NCBI GenBank assembly: GCA_028285465.1
Contig: JANQPD010000023.1
Coordinates: 111,536-175,535, forward strand
Reading direction: 5' to 3'
Origin: Owenweeksia sp.
GTDB lineage: Bacteria > Bacteroidota > Bacteroidia > Flavobacteriales > Schleiferiaceae
Length of the DNA stretch: 64,000 bases
Part shown: piece by piece, positions 37,320-46,729 of the stretch
Layout of the letters: every line of letters begins with the position of its first letter
Numbering within the stretch: position 1 is the stretch's first letter
Notes under the pieces: model-generated
What the model was told of the DNA's origin: nothing
Databases searched by the model: none
What the model saw: the letters and a program-made list of their open reading frames with translations, nothing else
Made by a program: the position numbers and the translations under genes

Positions 37320-40300
37320 ATGAGAAAAAGAATAGTATTCCTACAAATATTTCTGGCACTTCTACCCTTGTGCCATATAGTAGCACAAGCGCCTGAAGCC
37401 CGTGCCCAAAATGCAGTAGTATACCTGGATGGTTCCGGGAACGCCACACTGAGTGCAAACACCGTTGATGACGGTTCTACAGCTACCAGTGGCATCGCCA
37501 GCCTTAGCCTTGATCAAACCACCTATTCCTGCTCGAATGCCGATACTTTACCTCCTATAACTACTGCACTGGATTTTGATGGTACAAATGATTTTATTTC
37601 CGTACCAAACAATTCGGCTTATGAAACCAGCCAGGGTACCTTAGAATTATGGGTGAAGCCAACTGCTTCTAGTAGCCTTGGGAGCCTGGTTTCTATGCGG
37701 TCATCTAGTACAAGATATAGCTATTATCTAAATGAAGCTACGGATGAGATATCCATTTGGAATGGAGTTGGCTACACGGCATTTACCTATACCCCCGGCC
37801 TTGATGCTGGTACATGGTATCATATTGCTTTTGTTTACTACAGTAGCAATAGAACTGATGTTTATATAAATGGGGAGTACTATCAAACCTTAATTTATGG
37901 CCCGTCTGGTTCTTCTGGACTTACACTTACTATTGGCAGTTCTATTAATAATGGTTATGAGCCCTTTCCAGGTCAAATGGCAGATATCCGCATCTGGAAT
38001 GATATAAGAACAGGCCTGGAAATAGCTGATAATAAAAACAAAATACTTGCGGGTACAGAGGCTGGCCTGGTAGGTTACTTTCCTGTTTTGAAAGGTACAG
38101 GGGATACGCTCTACGATCATTCGGCTAATGGGAATAACGGGGTGTTAACCAATATGGATGCCGCTACCGATTGGATCAATACCGGTACCCAGGTAGTGCT
38201 TAGCGTTACCGATAACAATAGCAATACTGCCACAGATACCGCTTATGTCACAATAGTGGATAATAACGTACCCACTGTAACCGCTCTTGATTTTACCCGG
38301 TATGCAATTGGTAACGATTCTATTGCCATCACAACTACCGAAGTTAGCAATGGTGCCCAAACATCTGATAATTGCAGCCTTTCCTTATCCATTAATCGAA
38401 CCGGTATTAGCCGGGCAGATTCTATGTTGCCTTTAAACCGCACGTTGGATTTTGGAGGCACTACCGATTATGTGGTCATTCCCAACCATGCCGACTTTGA
38501 GTTTAGTACCGGTACCATAGAATTGTGGGTAAAGCCGCCTAGCCTTGGAGTATCCGGGATTATGGGGATGCGCTTTGGAGCCTCTACGCGCTTTAGTTTT
38601 CACTTAGATGCAAGTGCAGGAGAAGTGGGCTTATGGAATGGAGGTGCCTACAAAACAGTAAGTTATCCTTTCACGGGGCACGAATGGTATCACCTGGCTT
38701 TCCATATAGTGCCTAACAGGGTGGATGTATCGGTAAATGCTCAAAAAATTGGTACGTTTTATAGTGGCATTAATACCGCAGCTACAGGCTTAGATGTTGG
38801 AATAGGAGGTTCTGTACCATTTCCTGGTTTTGAAGACTTTAGTGGAGAGATTGACGAAGTCCGGTTTTGGAATGATACCCGCACGCAATCTGAAATTCAA
38901 AGTAATATGTACCAAGCCCTATCCGGTAATGAAGCCAACCTGGTAGCGTACTACCCCTTTAATGAAGCTGCTGACACCGTGGTTGTTGATGAAAGTGCGG
39001 GTGGCCACAACGGTGCTATGGTGAATATGGACCCGGCTACGGAGCGAATCACTAATGGCATCCCCGTTTTACTTAGGGGTAGCGATCCTGCCGGAAATGA
39101 AGAAAGCGATTTGGGTTTTATTGAATTGCTAAACCTGGCTTTTTTAAATACTGATACTCTAAGCATTCTTGAAAACACCACTATTGTAGATACGCTTGCT
39201 ACTACCAATAGCATAATGTCTTTTTTTATCACTGGTGGTGTGGATTCAAGTTTTTTTGAGGTAAGCTTTAATAACTTGGATCAATTGCTGTTTAAATCAG
39301 CACCTGACTTTGAAACTCCCTTGGATGGCGATGGCGATAATCATTATCTGATTGATGTACAAGGGGGAAATACCATAGACACCATTAACAAAAGTTTTGT
39401 GATCAAAGTACTGGATGCAGAGGAGAATCCGCCAATAATTACTTCCACTTCACCTGCAGACGGTGCAACAGGCATCAATACCAATTCCAACATAAGCATT
39501 ACTTTCAATGAAAACATTCAATTCGGGAGCGGGCATATCCGGATCATCGACCTTGCAGACGGCAGCAGCACGGATTCCATAGATGTTTCTTCTCCGGGCA
39601 CAGAAGCTAGTATTTCTGACAGTATCTTAACCATAAACCCTGTCGCTAACCTTGATGGCCTCACCCAATACGCCATATTGATAGACAGTGCCGCTATTGA
39701 AGATGCAAGCAACAATGCTTTTTTGGGTATACTGGACAGCAGTACTCTTGGCTTCACCACTTTTGCCGTTGCCCTTCCTGCAATTAAGTCAGCCGTTTTG
39801 GTAGGTTCTCCCGCTCTAACGGATAGTATTATCCAGTTTAGGATAACTTTTTCTAAAGCGGTACAAAACGTTTCCATTGACGACTTTAAAATAGACGTAG
39901 TATCGGGTTTTGCAGAGGGCATTATTACCGAGGCAACTGACGAAGGGGATACAGCCGTATTGGTTACGGCCAGCATTATGGGTTCCGAATACAATCGGGC
40001 CAGCCAGGTAGTGCGTTTGGGCGTGGCTGGTGATAACAATATCAAAGACCTAAACGGGGATGCCTTGGCATTTGACAATGCAACTTTACCTACGCATACT
40101 ACCACCTTACACCGCAATAAGGGCGTATTGCATATGATCCTGGAGCAAGACGACTTACCATCAGGCTTACCCTTTTCCCTAAACACAGGTTCGCTCGGGA
40201 TACTTATACCTCAATTATCCGGTGCCTACCCCAACAGCAACCCGGTGCGCTTAGAGGTAGTAATGGACAGCCTTAATCCCTTTGGTAATACGTGGACGAC

Positions 40301-43034
40301 CACTACTGAAAACCTGACCTATCAAAGTAATTTAGACATTAATATATGGGTGGATACAGGGCAGGCCGAATATGTAGATGTGTTAACCCTTACCGGTTTG
40401 GTAAGCATGGTAGGCAGTATAAATAGTAGCGTTGGTTCACTACCCTATGATAGGGATTCATTGGGTTATAGCCTTTCATCTATAAATTTCTCCAACTTTG
40501 TGGCATCCAATTCTACTATTGGAGTGGTGAACACTTTCCTGCTCCAATTTAAACTGAATTTAGCCTCGGTAGGGCTCGTGGGATCCATAGGGCAAAGGTG
40601 GAGTAAGCTATTCTACCCAATGCCTCCTGTAGTCATCAACGAATTAAAGTATAGAGATGATGGCTCTGATACCCTTGAGTTCGTAGAGTTTTATGATGGC
40701 GGTATTGGCAATGTAGAGCTGCCCTTCGTTAACTTCAACGGGTTTGATCAATTTACTTTAACTACTGGTGCTGACGGTTATTTTTTGATTGGAGATAGTA
40801 CTATACGGGGGGTTGATATGGTTTGGGGCAGCCCGTGGAGAGGAGATGATGCGTCCTATTGGCCTGGAGATGCAGCTGTAGGTGTTCAACCAGAATTGGA
40901 CGATTTCAGGAACATCTTTCCGGGAGCACTTAACAATACCTATAGCCTGCAGCGCTTCCCTCAGGGGAATACCATAAGAGGAGACGAGAGCATACTCACC
41001 AGCGCTCTGCCTACGCCTGGGGCTCCCAACACGCTTTTCTTACTAGCTGACTCTTTAAACTCAAAAGAAAATATAGATACCCTGGATATAGATGCCTTTG
41101 GTGGCGATGCCAGCAACGTGGACAACAATATTATTTATAGTATCACCGGTGGAGCTGATCAAAACTTTTTTACCATTAATGCGGCTAACGGCATTTTAAG
41201 CTTTAGCACCGCACCTGATTTTGAGGATCCACAAGATGCAAATCAGGACAATACTTATGAGGTAGAAGTAACGGCTAATCGTGGAGCACCCAAAAATGAT
41301 TTAGATGTCCGCACTTTTAATATCTCTGTTATAGATTCACTTGACCATATTGTATGGGACAATGGAAGCTGGAGCGGTAGTCCAAATATAGCCTTAGACG
41401 CAGTAATTGATGATAATATGGCCTTGAGCAGTTTTGCTGCAAAAAAGGTTATCATAAATAGTGGTACTGCACTAAATATTGACACGAATGAAGTAGCAAC
41501 CATTAGTGGAAATATTGTAAATAATGGCAACGGCTTTGCCGGAAAAGGCACTCTTCGTTTTGACAACAGCAGCGAAGCCATTGAGCTTTCTGGCAACGCC
41601 CATGCTTTTGAAGGCGTACTTGAGGTAACCAACGGCACTACACTTAACACCAACGATTCCTTAACCCTCACGGCTTCTTCGGCCTCTTCTTACGGGCAAA
41701 TTAGCGGAGACGGCACCGTGCACGGAAATGTTACTTCCCAGGCATGGCTGGATGTAAATACGGCCCGCTATTATTACCTGGGCTCCCCGTTCACCAATGC
41801 CACCCTGGGAGAATTCAACGAAGGCCAAACCATGGTAGCTGCTAATTCCAACCAGGGCACCGTATGGCTGTGGAATGCCGCTAACGCTACCTGGGAAGCC
41901 CCCTCAGCCCTTACCGATGTGGCCGCCAACGGTAAAGGCTACGCCATTTACGCGGGTACAAATACCTATGGCACTTTCCTGATGAGCAATACCGGTGTTT
42001 CGCAACTGGATGGTACCGTAGCCTCGGGAGATATTTCCGTACCCTTGGGGTACAACAACGGGCAATCGGCTTCGGTAGGTTTTGTGGGCGGCACTGGGCA
42101 AAGCGCTACCGAGGGATGGAACCTGCTGGCCAATCCTTACCCTTCCCAATACGATTGGTCGAGCCAGTCTTTGCCTTCTGGCATGAGCAATGCCATTTAT
42201 GTGAACCAGGGCGGTTCTTTTGCTTCCTATGTGAGCGGTATAGGCACCAATGGAGGTACGCAGTACCTGGCGCCCTTCCAGGGATTTTGGGTACAAACCA
42301 CCAATGCTTCTCCGGGTAACTTCGTATTTGAACAGGACCAAAGAGTTACGGCTCCGGCCACCGCCCTGATGAAGACTGCGGTGGTAGACGGGGTATACCT
42401 TAGCCTTAGTGACGGTGTGCTTACCGATGAACTGTACATCGGCTTTGACCCGCAGGCTACCAAAGATTTTGATCCGGCACTGGATGCCCGTAAACTCCTC
42501 AACAGAGAGGCCCCCAACCTAAGTACTTCCTTACAGGGAGAAGTGTATTCCATTTGCCGGGTAGGAGAGGAGGAGTGTACTTCTTTCCCCCTTAGCCTGG
42601 ATGAAGTCACAGATGGCCAGGCCTATTCCTTTCATGTAAATACAGCGGAGTTGAAAGCCTACAATGCGGTAAGCCTGGAAGACCACATGCTGCACATTGT
42701 ACACGACCTGAAAGCCGCAGACTACCGCTTCACGCAATACGATGCCTTTGGGCCGGGGCGCTTTGTCTTGCGGTTTGCGCAAACCTCTTCTATAAACACC
42801 CCGGAAAGCGAACACCTTAGCTGGTATGCCTTTGCCACGGAAAACGGCCTGCAGGTGGAGTTGGGGGCGTTAAAGCCTGTAGACATGGAGATCTTTACCA
42901 TAGCCGGGCAGCGTGTGTACAGCAGGAGGAAAGCATCAGGCAGTATAGAAGTGTCCCTGCCCGGGGCTCGTGGGGTGTACCTCATATACCTGCAGGCGGA
43001 AGGCATACAGGAGAGCAAGAAAGTGATCCGCTAA
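37320..43034 (+). CDS. Giant multidomain T9SS adhesin-like protein (large partner of cassette 2)
   Basis: A 1,904-residue exported protein from ATG 37320, where a signal peptide begins (MRKRIVFLQIFLALLPLCH); an ATG at 37221 is 33 codons upstream but precedes the promoter element. Order: an HYR-associated stretch (VYLDGSGNATLSA); two LamG/concanavalin-like domains (about 65-270 and 370-590; LDFDGTNDFISVPN, LDFGGTTDYVVIPN, each with GTLELWVKP or GTIELWVKP); a cadherin-like segment; an SbsA/Big_5 Ig-like domain (TSPADGATGINTNSNISITF); a lamin-tail-like domain (VINELKYRDDGSDTLEFVEF); a second cadherin-like segment; the shared module with WNLLANPYPSQYDW and TDELYIGFDPQAT; and a T9SS type A tail (EIFTIAGQRVY, ARGVYLIYL). 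Expected role: carbohydrate or surface adhesion. It is followed after 29 nt by the small tail-protein gene. Confidence 0.88.
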   Translation: MRKRIVFLQIFLALLPLCHIVAQAPEARAQNAVVYLDGSGNATLSANTVDDGSTATSGIASLSLDQTTYSCSNADTLPPITTALDFDGTNDFISVPNNSAYETSQGTLELWVKPTASSSLGSLVSMRSSSTRYSYYLNEATDEISIWNGVGYTAFTYTPGLDAGTWYHIAFVYYSSNRTDVYINGEYYQTLIYGPSGSSGLTLTIGSSINNGYEPFPGQMADIRIWNDIRTGLEIADNKNKILAGTEAGLVGYFPVLKGTGDTLYDHSANGNNGVLTNMDAATDWINTGTQVVLSVTDNNSNTATDTAYVTIVDNNVPTVTALDFTRYAIGNDSIAITTTEVSNGAQTSDNCSLSLSINRTGISRADSMLPLNRTLDFGGTTDYVVIPNHADFEFSTGTIELWVKPPSLGVSGIMGMRFGASTRFSFHLDASAGEVGLWNGGAYKTVSYPFTGHEWYHLAFHIVPNRVDVSVNAQKIGTFYSGINTAATGLDVGIGGSVPFPGFEDFSGEIDEVRFWNDTRTQSEIQSNMYQALSGNEANLVAYYPFNEAADTVVVDESAGGHNGAMVNMDPATERITNGIPVLLRGSDPAGNEESDLGFIELLNLAFLNTDTLSILENTTIVDTLATTNSIMSFFITGGVDSSFFEVSFNNLDQLLFKSAPDFETPLDGDGDNHYLIDVQGGNTIDTINKSFVIKVLDAEENPPIITSTSPADGATGINTNSNISITFNENIQFGSGHIRIIDLADGSSTDSIDVSSPGTEASISDSILTINPVANLDGLTQYAILIDSAAIEDASNNAFLGILDSSTLGFTTFAVALPAIKSAVLVGSPALTDSIIQFRITFSKAVQNVSIDDFKIDVVSGFAEGIITEATDEGDTAVLVTASIMGSEYNRASQVVRLGVAGDNNIKDLNGDALAFDNATLPTHTTTLHRNKGVLHMILEQDDLPSGLPFSLNTGSLGILIPQLSGAYPNSNPVRLEVVMDSLNPFGNTWTTTTENLTYQSNLDINIWVDTGQAEYVDVLTLTGLVSMVGSINSSVGSLPYDRDSLGYSLSSINFSNFVASNSTIGVVNTFLLQFKLNLASVGLVGSIGQRWSKLFYPMPPVVINELKYRDDGSDTLEFVEFYDGGIGNVELPFVNFNGFDQFTLTTGADGYFLIGDSTIRGVDMVWGSPWRGDDASYWPGDAAVGVQPELDDFRNIFPGALNNTYSLQRFPQGNTIRGDESILTSALPTPGAPNTLFLLADSLNSKENIDTLDIDAFGGDASNVDNNIIYSITGGADQNFFTINAANGILSFSTAPDFEDPQDANQDNTYEVEVTANRGAPKNDLDVRTFNISVIDSLDHIVWDNGSWSGSPNIALDAVIDDNMALSSFAAKKVIINSGTALNIDTNEVATISGNIVNNGNGFAGKGTLRFDNSSEAIELSGNAHAFEGVLEVTNGTTLNTNDSLTLTASSASSYGQISGDGTVHGNVTSQAWLDVNTARYYYLGSPFTNATLGEFNEGQTMVAANSNQGTVWLWNAANATWEAPSALTDVAANGKGYAIYAGTNTYGTFLMSNTGVSQLDGTVASGDISVPLGYNNGQSASVGFVGGTGQSATEGWNLLANPYPSQYDWSSQSLPSGMSNAIYVNQGGSFASYVSGIGTNGGTQYLAPFQGFWVQTTNASPGNFVFEQDQRVTAPATALMKTAVVDGVYLSLSDGVLTDELYIGFDPQATKDFDPALDARKLLNREAPNLSTSLQGEVYSICRVGEEECTSFPLSLDEVTDGQAYSFHVNTAELKAYNAVSLEDHMLHIVHDLKAADYRFTQYDAFGPGRFVLRFAQTSSINTPESEHLSWYAFATENGLQVELGALKPVDMEIFTIAGQRVYSRRKASGSIEVSLPGARGVYLIYLQAEGIQESKKVIR

Positions 43035-43063
43035 AAAAGAAGTCAACACCTAAAAAATACAGC

Positions 43064-43237
43064 ATGAAAAATGTAATGTTAACCGGGCTACTCCTCCTTT
43101 GCTTTTCCTTGTTTGTACAGGCTCAGCCCGATGGACCTGATGCGCCCGCACCTTTTGGCTTTGTAGAGCTTTTGATAGGCGCAGGGGCCTTGTACGGGGG
43201 CAAGAAGGTTTATGAGAGCAAGAAAGCAAAAAAATAA
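43064..43237 (+). CDS. Small secreted protein with conserved membrane tail (small partner of cassette 2)
   Basis: A 57-residue open frame: signal peptide (about 1-21, ending VQAQ), a spacer of about 8 residues (PDGPDAPA), then PFGFVELLI, the Ala/Gly stretch GAGALYGG, and a basic end (KKVYESKKAKK). It is shorter than most gene finders' cut-off but is clearly real, because its tail matches the 60-residue protein at 30011-30193 nearly residue for residue and both genes sit directly behind a large T9SS protein. The tail looks like a sorting or membrane-retention signal; with so little else in the protein, the mature peptide is mostly that signal. Confidence 0.82.
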   Translation: MKNVMLTGLLLLCFSLFVQAQPDGPDAPAPFGFVELLIGAGALYGGKKVYESKKAKK

Positions 43238-43243
43238 GCTGCA

Positions 43244-43304
43244 AAAACCAGTCTGCCATCAAGTACCGGGTTACCCAATATTTCAATAACCGGCTGCTGG
43301 TTTT
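43244..43304 (+). terminator. Candidate terminator of cassette 2
   Basis: AAAACCAG (43244-43251) pairs with CTGGTTTT (43297-43304), enclosing a second pairing of CCGGGTTA with TAACCGG; TTTTCT follows. The enclosed loop is long, so this is a moderate call. Confidence 0.5.
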
Positions 43305-43344
43305 CTGAATATACCTGGATCAGATGAGCCGCAAGGAGAAAATC

Positions 43345-43384
43345 CCGGAAGGGGCAAGCAAGCCATGCTTGCATTGTCTTCCGG
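43345..43384 (+). repeat. Nested hairpin in the intergenic region
   Basis: CCGGAAG (43345-43351) pairs with CTTCCGG (43378-43384), and inside it GCAAGC (43354-43359) pairs with GCTTGC (43367-43372). A GGTTCGATTCCC string follows but no tRNA folds here. It shares the 343-nt gap (43238-43580) with the terminator and the 40-bp palindrome; no gene is visible there. Confidence 0.55.
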
Positions 43385-43489
43385 TTCGATTCCCTTTTGG
43401 TAGGGTTTTAGTGTCTGTTAAGCTTTGTTGATGTAAAAGAGAAATGCCACAATAAGCACTCAAATTCGCTGGCTATAAGTCCGTTAATC

Positions 43490-43529
43490 ATCCCCGCAAA
43501 TTTAAAATGCATTTTAAATTTGCGGGGAT
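43490..43529. repeat. Perfect 40-bp palindrome
   Basis: Both strands read the same from ATCCCCGC at one end to GCGGGGAT at the other, through A/T-rich arms to a central ATGCAT, with no spacer. It lies between convergent genes (43064-43237 and 43581-44072). It could form a cruciform or act as a bidirectional transcript end, though no U-tract follows on either strand. Confidence 0.85.
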
Positions 43530-43580
43530 TAGCTCTTCAGAAACTAAAAAAACACATACAAAGAGATATAAGCAGCCTCA

Positions 43581-44072
43581 TCACCATCTAGGCAATTCTA
43601 CCACTTCCAGTTGCTCCACTTTTTTTCCGGTTACCTGGAAACGCAGCATGGTACGCACTTTGTGAAACCCCTGTTTGCCCATGGCGCCAGGGTTCATATG
43701 CAGCAAGCCCAGTTTTTTGTCGTGCATCACCTTCAGAATATGGCTATGGCCGCAGATGAAGAGGTCGGGAGGGTTTTGCTGTAGCGCATGGCGTATGCCC
43801 GGGGCATAGCGATTGGGATAACCCCCGATGTGCGTGATCCAGACTTGCATTTGATCGGCTTGAAAACGTTGATGGAGCGGCCATACGGAACGAATGCGGC
43901 TACCGTCAATATTGCCGTACACGGCCCGTACTTTGGCCACTTCTTCAAGTGCGTCTGTCACCGCTAAAGTCCCAATGTCTCCGGCATGCCAGATCTCATC
44001 CACTCCTTCGCAGAGGGCCAGGGCCTTTTGGTCGATAAAGCCATGTGTATCCGAGAGCAGCGCTATTTTCAT
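43581..44072 (-). CDS. YfcE/MJ0936-type metallophosphoesterase
   Basis: A 163-residue calcineurin-like phosphodiesterase of the short YfcE family. The metal-binding motifs come in order: SDTHG (residue 7), HAGDIG, YGNIDG, THIGG, GHSHI, and the closing NPGAMG. Such enzymes hydrolyse phosphodiesters in vitro; the cellular substrate is not known. It is transcribed away from truA with only 55 nt between the two starts, so their promoters overlap. Confidence 0.9.
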   Translation of the reverse strand: MKIALLSDTHGFIDQKALALCEGVDEIWHAGDIGTLAVTDALEEVAKVRAVYGNIDGSRIRSVWPLHQRFQADQMQVWITHIGGYPNRYAPGIRHALQQNPPDLFICGHSHILKVMHDKKLGLLHMNPGAMGKQGFHKVRTMLRFQVTGKKVEQLEVVELPRW

Positions 44073-44094
44073 AAGGAAAGCAAAATTTGAAGCG

Positions 44095-44102
44095 TACTTT
44101 TG
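44095..44102 (+). promoter_or_regulatory. -7 promoter element of truA
   Basis: TACTTTTG followed by C, the same octamer as before 20680, 27817 and 37320. It predicts a transcript start about 20 nt before GTG 44128 and excludes the upstream part of the open frame, which overlaps the divergent phosphodiesterase gene. Confidence 0.55.
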
Positions 44103-44127
44103 CGCAAAGCTAAAGCATAAACCACGC

Positions 44128-44874
44128 GTGCGCTATTTTGTACAGCTCTCTTACCTGGGCACTTACTACCACGGCTGGCAGATACAGCCAAACGCGAACA
44201 GCGTACAGCAAACCTTAAATGAGGCGCTCAGTACCCTGTTGCGCAGCGATGTATATGCTGTGGGGGCAGGCCGCACAGACACCGGGGTGCATGCAAAAGA
44301 AATGTTTGCCCACTTCGACTGCGTACAGGCTTTGGATATGGATCAGGTCACTTATAAGCTCAACCGTTTACTTCCGCCCGACATCGCGGTGCAGCGCATG
44401 ATAAAGGTTGCTGATGAGGCACACGCCCGATTCGATGCGGTGGAGCGCAGCTATGCATATCACCTTACCTTTGCCAAAGATCCATTTACTAGGCATCTGG
44501 CGCTGCAGTACACCCTTCCGTTAGACCTGGAACAAATGCAACAGGCAGCCGCTTTGTTGCCGGATTTTGAAGATTTCGGGGCTTTTGCCCGGAGCCACAC
44601 GCAAACCCATACCCATTTGTGTAGGGTTACCGAAGCATACTGGGAAACAAGAGAAGGGGGCGCTGTTTTTCATATATCGGCGAACCGTTTCCTGCGCAAT
44701 ATGGTACGGGCCATTGTAGGTACCTTGTTGGAGGTAGGAGTCGGAAAGCGGAGTGTGGCAGATTTTAAACACGTAATTGAACAGAAAGACCGCAAGTTAG
44801 CCGGAGAATCGGCAGCCGCACACGGTCTTTTTTTAACCCGGGTGAAGTACCCAAATGCAATCATACATGTCTGA
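44128..44874 (+). CDS. truA: tRNA pseudouridine synthase A
   Basis: A 248-residue enzyme that makes pseudouridine at positions 38-40 of the tRNA anticodon arm. The catalytic Asp is in GAGRTDTGVHA (about residue 50), and YHGWQIQPNANSVQ, RFDAVERSYAYHL and ANRFLRNMVRAIVGTLLEVG are standard TruA motifs. The GTG start at 44128 gives the usual length and the usual beginning (RYFVQLSYLGT); the open frame extends upstream but only as antisense to the neighbouring gene. It overlaps the ABC transporter gene downstream. Confidence 0.95.
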   Translation: MRYFVQLSYLGTYYHGWQIQPNANSVQQTLNEALSTLLRSDVYAVGAGRTDTGVHAKEMFAHFDCVQALDMDQVTYKLNRLLPPDIAVQRMIKVADEAHARFDAVERSYAYHLTFAKDPFTRHLALQYTLPLDLEQMQQAAALLPDFEDFGAFARSHTQTHTHLCRVTEAYWETREGGAVFHISANRFLRNMVRAIVGTLLEVGVGKRSVADFKHVIEQKDRKLAGESAAAHGLFLTRVKYPNAIIHV

Positions 44875-46702
44875 GGTTTCAGGAAAAGCTTTTGATCTTA
44901 AGCTGTTGGCCAAAGTAATGCGGTATATAGGGCCTTATAAAGCTATTTTTTACGGGGCCTTTGCGCTTACCGTGGTGCTAAGCGCCCTCACTACGGCACG
45001 GCCTATACTGATCGAATACATAATAGACCATTTCATTTCCACACCTGATGCCCGTCAATTGCTCAACTATACCTTGTTGCTTTTTGGCCTGCTGTTGGTA
45101 GAGAGCCTTGTCAACTTCCTGTTTATTTATTCAGCGAATTACCTGGGGCAGAATATCATACGCGATATCCGGGTAAAACTCTACCGGCATATCCTTTCAT
45201 TTAAGCTCAAGTATTTCGACCAAACGCCTATCGGTACGCTGGTAACCCGTGCGGTATCGGATATCGAAACCATAGCCAATATTTTCTCCGAGGGCTTGCT
45301 GGTGATCTTTGGCGACCTGCTCAAGATCGTGGTAATGGTGGGCGCTATGTTTTATTTTTTCGATTACCGCCTGGTGCTGATCGCCCTTTCGGTAGTACCC
45401 ATCCTGTATTATGCCACGCGCCTGTTCCAGCTAAAAATAAAAGGAGCCTTCCAGGACGTACGCAACCAGGTAGCCGCGCTGAATGCCTTTGTGCAGGAAC
45501 ACATCAGCGGGATGAATATTGTGCAGGTATTTAACCGGGAAGAGGCGGAAATGGAAAAGTTTAAAGCCATTAACGAAAAGCACAAAGCCGCCAACATCCG
45601 TTCCATCTGGTATTTTTCAATTTTCCTCCCGGTAATAGAGATCATGAGCGCCATAAGCATTGGGCTGGTGGTGTGGTATGGTGGATTGGAAGCCGCGGCA
45701 TCCGGGGGAAAGATTTCCTTGCAATTGCTGTTCAAAAGCTGGGCCGGCCAGGAGATCGAAGCCGGCATGCGCCAAATCAGCCTGGGCGAAATAACGGCAA
45801 TCATCATCTTTATAAACATGTTGTTCAGGCCTTTGCGCCAACTGGCCGACCGCTTCAATACCCTGCAAATGGGCATGGTGTCTTCCGAAAGAGTGTTCAA
45901 GATATTGGAAACCACAGACCGCATCGAGGATACCGGCACAAAAGCCCTGGATAAGGTTGCGGGTAAAATAGAGTTTAAAGACGTGGTGTTTGGGTATATC
46001 CCGGACGAAAAAATACTGAAAGGCATTTCTTTTGTAGCTGAACCGGGTAAGACGCTTGCAATTGTGGGCGCTACCGGGGCCGGTAAATCGACCATTATCA
46101 GTGTGCTGAGCCGTTTTTACGAAATCTGGTCGGGAGAGATCTACCTGGACGGGGTGAATATCAAAGACATTAAGCTTTCTTCCTTGCGGGAAAATCTAGC
46201 CGTAGTATTGCAGGATGTGTTTTTGTTTTCTGACAGCATCCACAACAACATAAGCCTGCAAAAAGACATCAGCCGCGAAGAAGTAGAAGCGGCCGCCCGC
46301 TTTATAGGCGTGGAAGAATTTATTGAAAGCCTGCCCGGGGGCTATGAGTATAACGTGCAGGAGCGAGGAAATATGCTTTCGGTAGGGCAGCGGCAATTGC
46401 TGGCCTTTTTAAGGGCGTATGTATCTGATCCATCGGTGCTTATCCTGGACGAGGCCACCAGCAGCATTGATACACAGAGCGAAGCGGTGATCCAGAGAGC
46501 CATCGACAAACTGACCCAGGGCCGCACCAGTATCGTTATCGCGCACCGCTTAGCCACCATTCAAAAAGCAGATAAGATATTGGTAATGGATAAGGGACGC
46601 ATTGTGGAAGAGGGAACACATGAAGACTTGTTGGAAAAGGGCGGCTACTACACCAAACTTTATGAAATGCAATTTAAAGCGGCTAAAGAAACCGGGACCT
46701 GA
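44867..46702 (+). CDS. ABC exporter, fused permease and ATPase (MsbA/multidrug type)
   Basis: A 611-residue half-transporter from ATG 44867, which overlaps the truA stop; an ATG four codons earlier (44855) is possible. Six transmembrane helices lie in about 15-330, with the intracellular loop FDQTPIGTLVTRAVSDIE. The nucleotide-binding domain (about 370-605) has Walker A GATGAGKST, signature LSVGQRQLLA (one step from LSGGQ), Walker B VLILDEATSSID and the switch His in AHRLAT. It should work as a homodimer exporting a lipid or drug-like substrate. Confidence 0.92.
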   Translation: MSEVSGKAFDLKLLAKVMRYIGPYKAIFYGAFALTVVLSALTTARPILIEYIIDHFISTPDARQLLNYTLLLFGLLLVESLVNFLFIYSANYLGQNIIRDIRVKLYRHILSFKLKYFDQTPIGTLVTRAVSDIETIANIFSEGLLVIFGDLLKIVVMVGAMFYFFDYRLVLIALSVVPILYYATRLFQLKIKGAFQDVRNQVAALNAFVQEHISGMNIVQVFNREEAEMEKFKAINEKHKAANIRSIWYFSIFLPVIEIMSAISIGLVVWYGGLEAAASGGKISLQLLFKSWAGQEIEAGMRQISLGEITAIIIFINMLFRPLRQLADRFNTLQMGMVSSERVFKILETTDRIEDTGTKALDKVAGKIEFKDVVFGYIPDEKILKGISFVAEPGKTLAIVGATGAGKSTIISVLSRFYEIWSGEIYLDGVNIKDIKLSSLRENLAVVLQDVFLFSDSIHNNISLQKDISREEVEAAARFIGVEEFIESLPGGYEYNVQERGNMLSVGQRQLLAFLRAYVSDPSVLILDEATSSIDTQSEAVIQRAIDKLTQGRTSIVIAHRLATIQKADKILVMDKGRIVEEGTHEDLLEKGGYYTKLYEMQFKAAKETGT

Positions 46703-46729
46703 CTGCGTTAAAAACTACTCAAATCCCGT

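Noticed and set aside
39518..40186. Minus-strand open frame of 222 codons inside the giant surface protein gene
   Set aside because: Antisense to Ig-like coding sequence; its Ser/Ala/Val-rich product looks like a codon-bias shadow.
43341..43420. tRNA-like sequence with GGTTCGATTCCC
   Set aside because: The arms beside the TTCGATT string do not pair as a T-stem and no acceptor or D-arm can be drawn; the only stable structure is the nested hairpin listed.
43894..44127. Upstream extension of truA
   Set aside because: It is antisense to the phosphodiesterase gene and lies before the truA promoter; TruA similarity starts at 44128.
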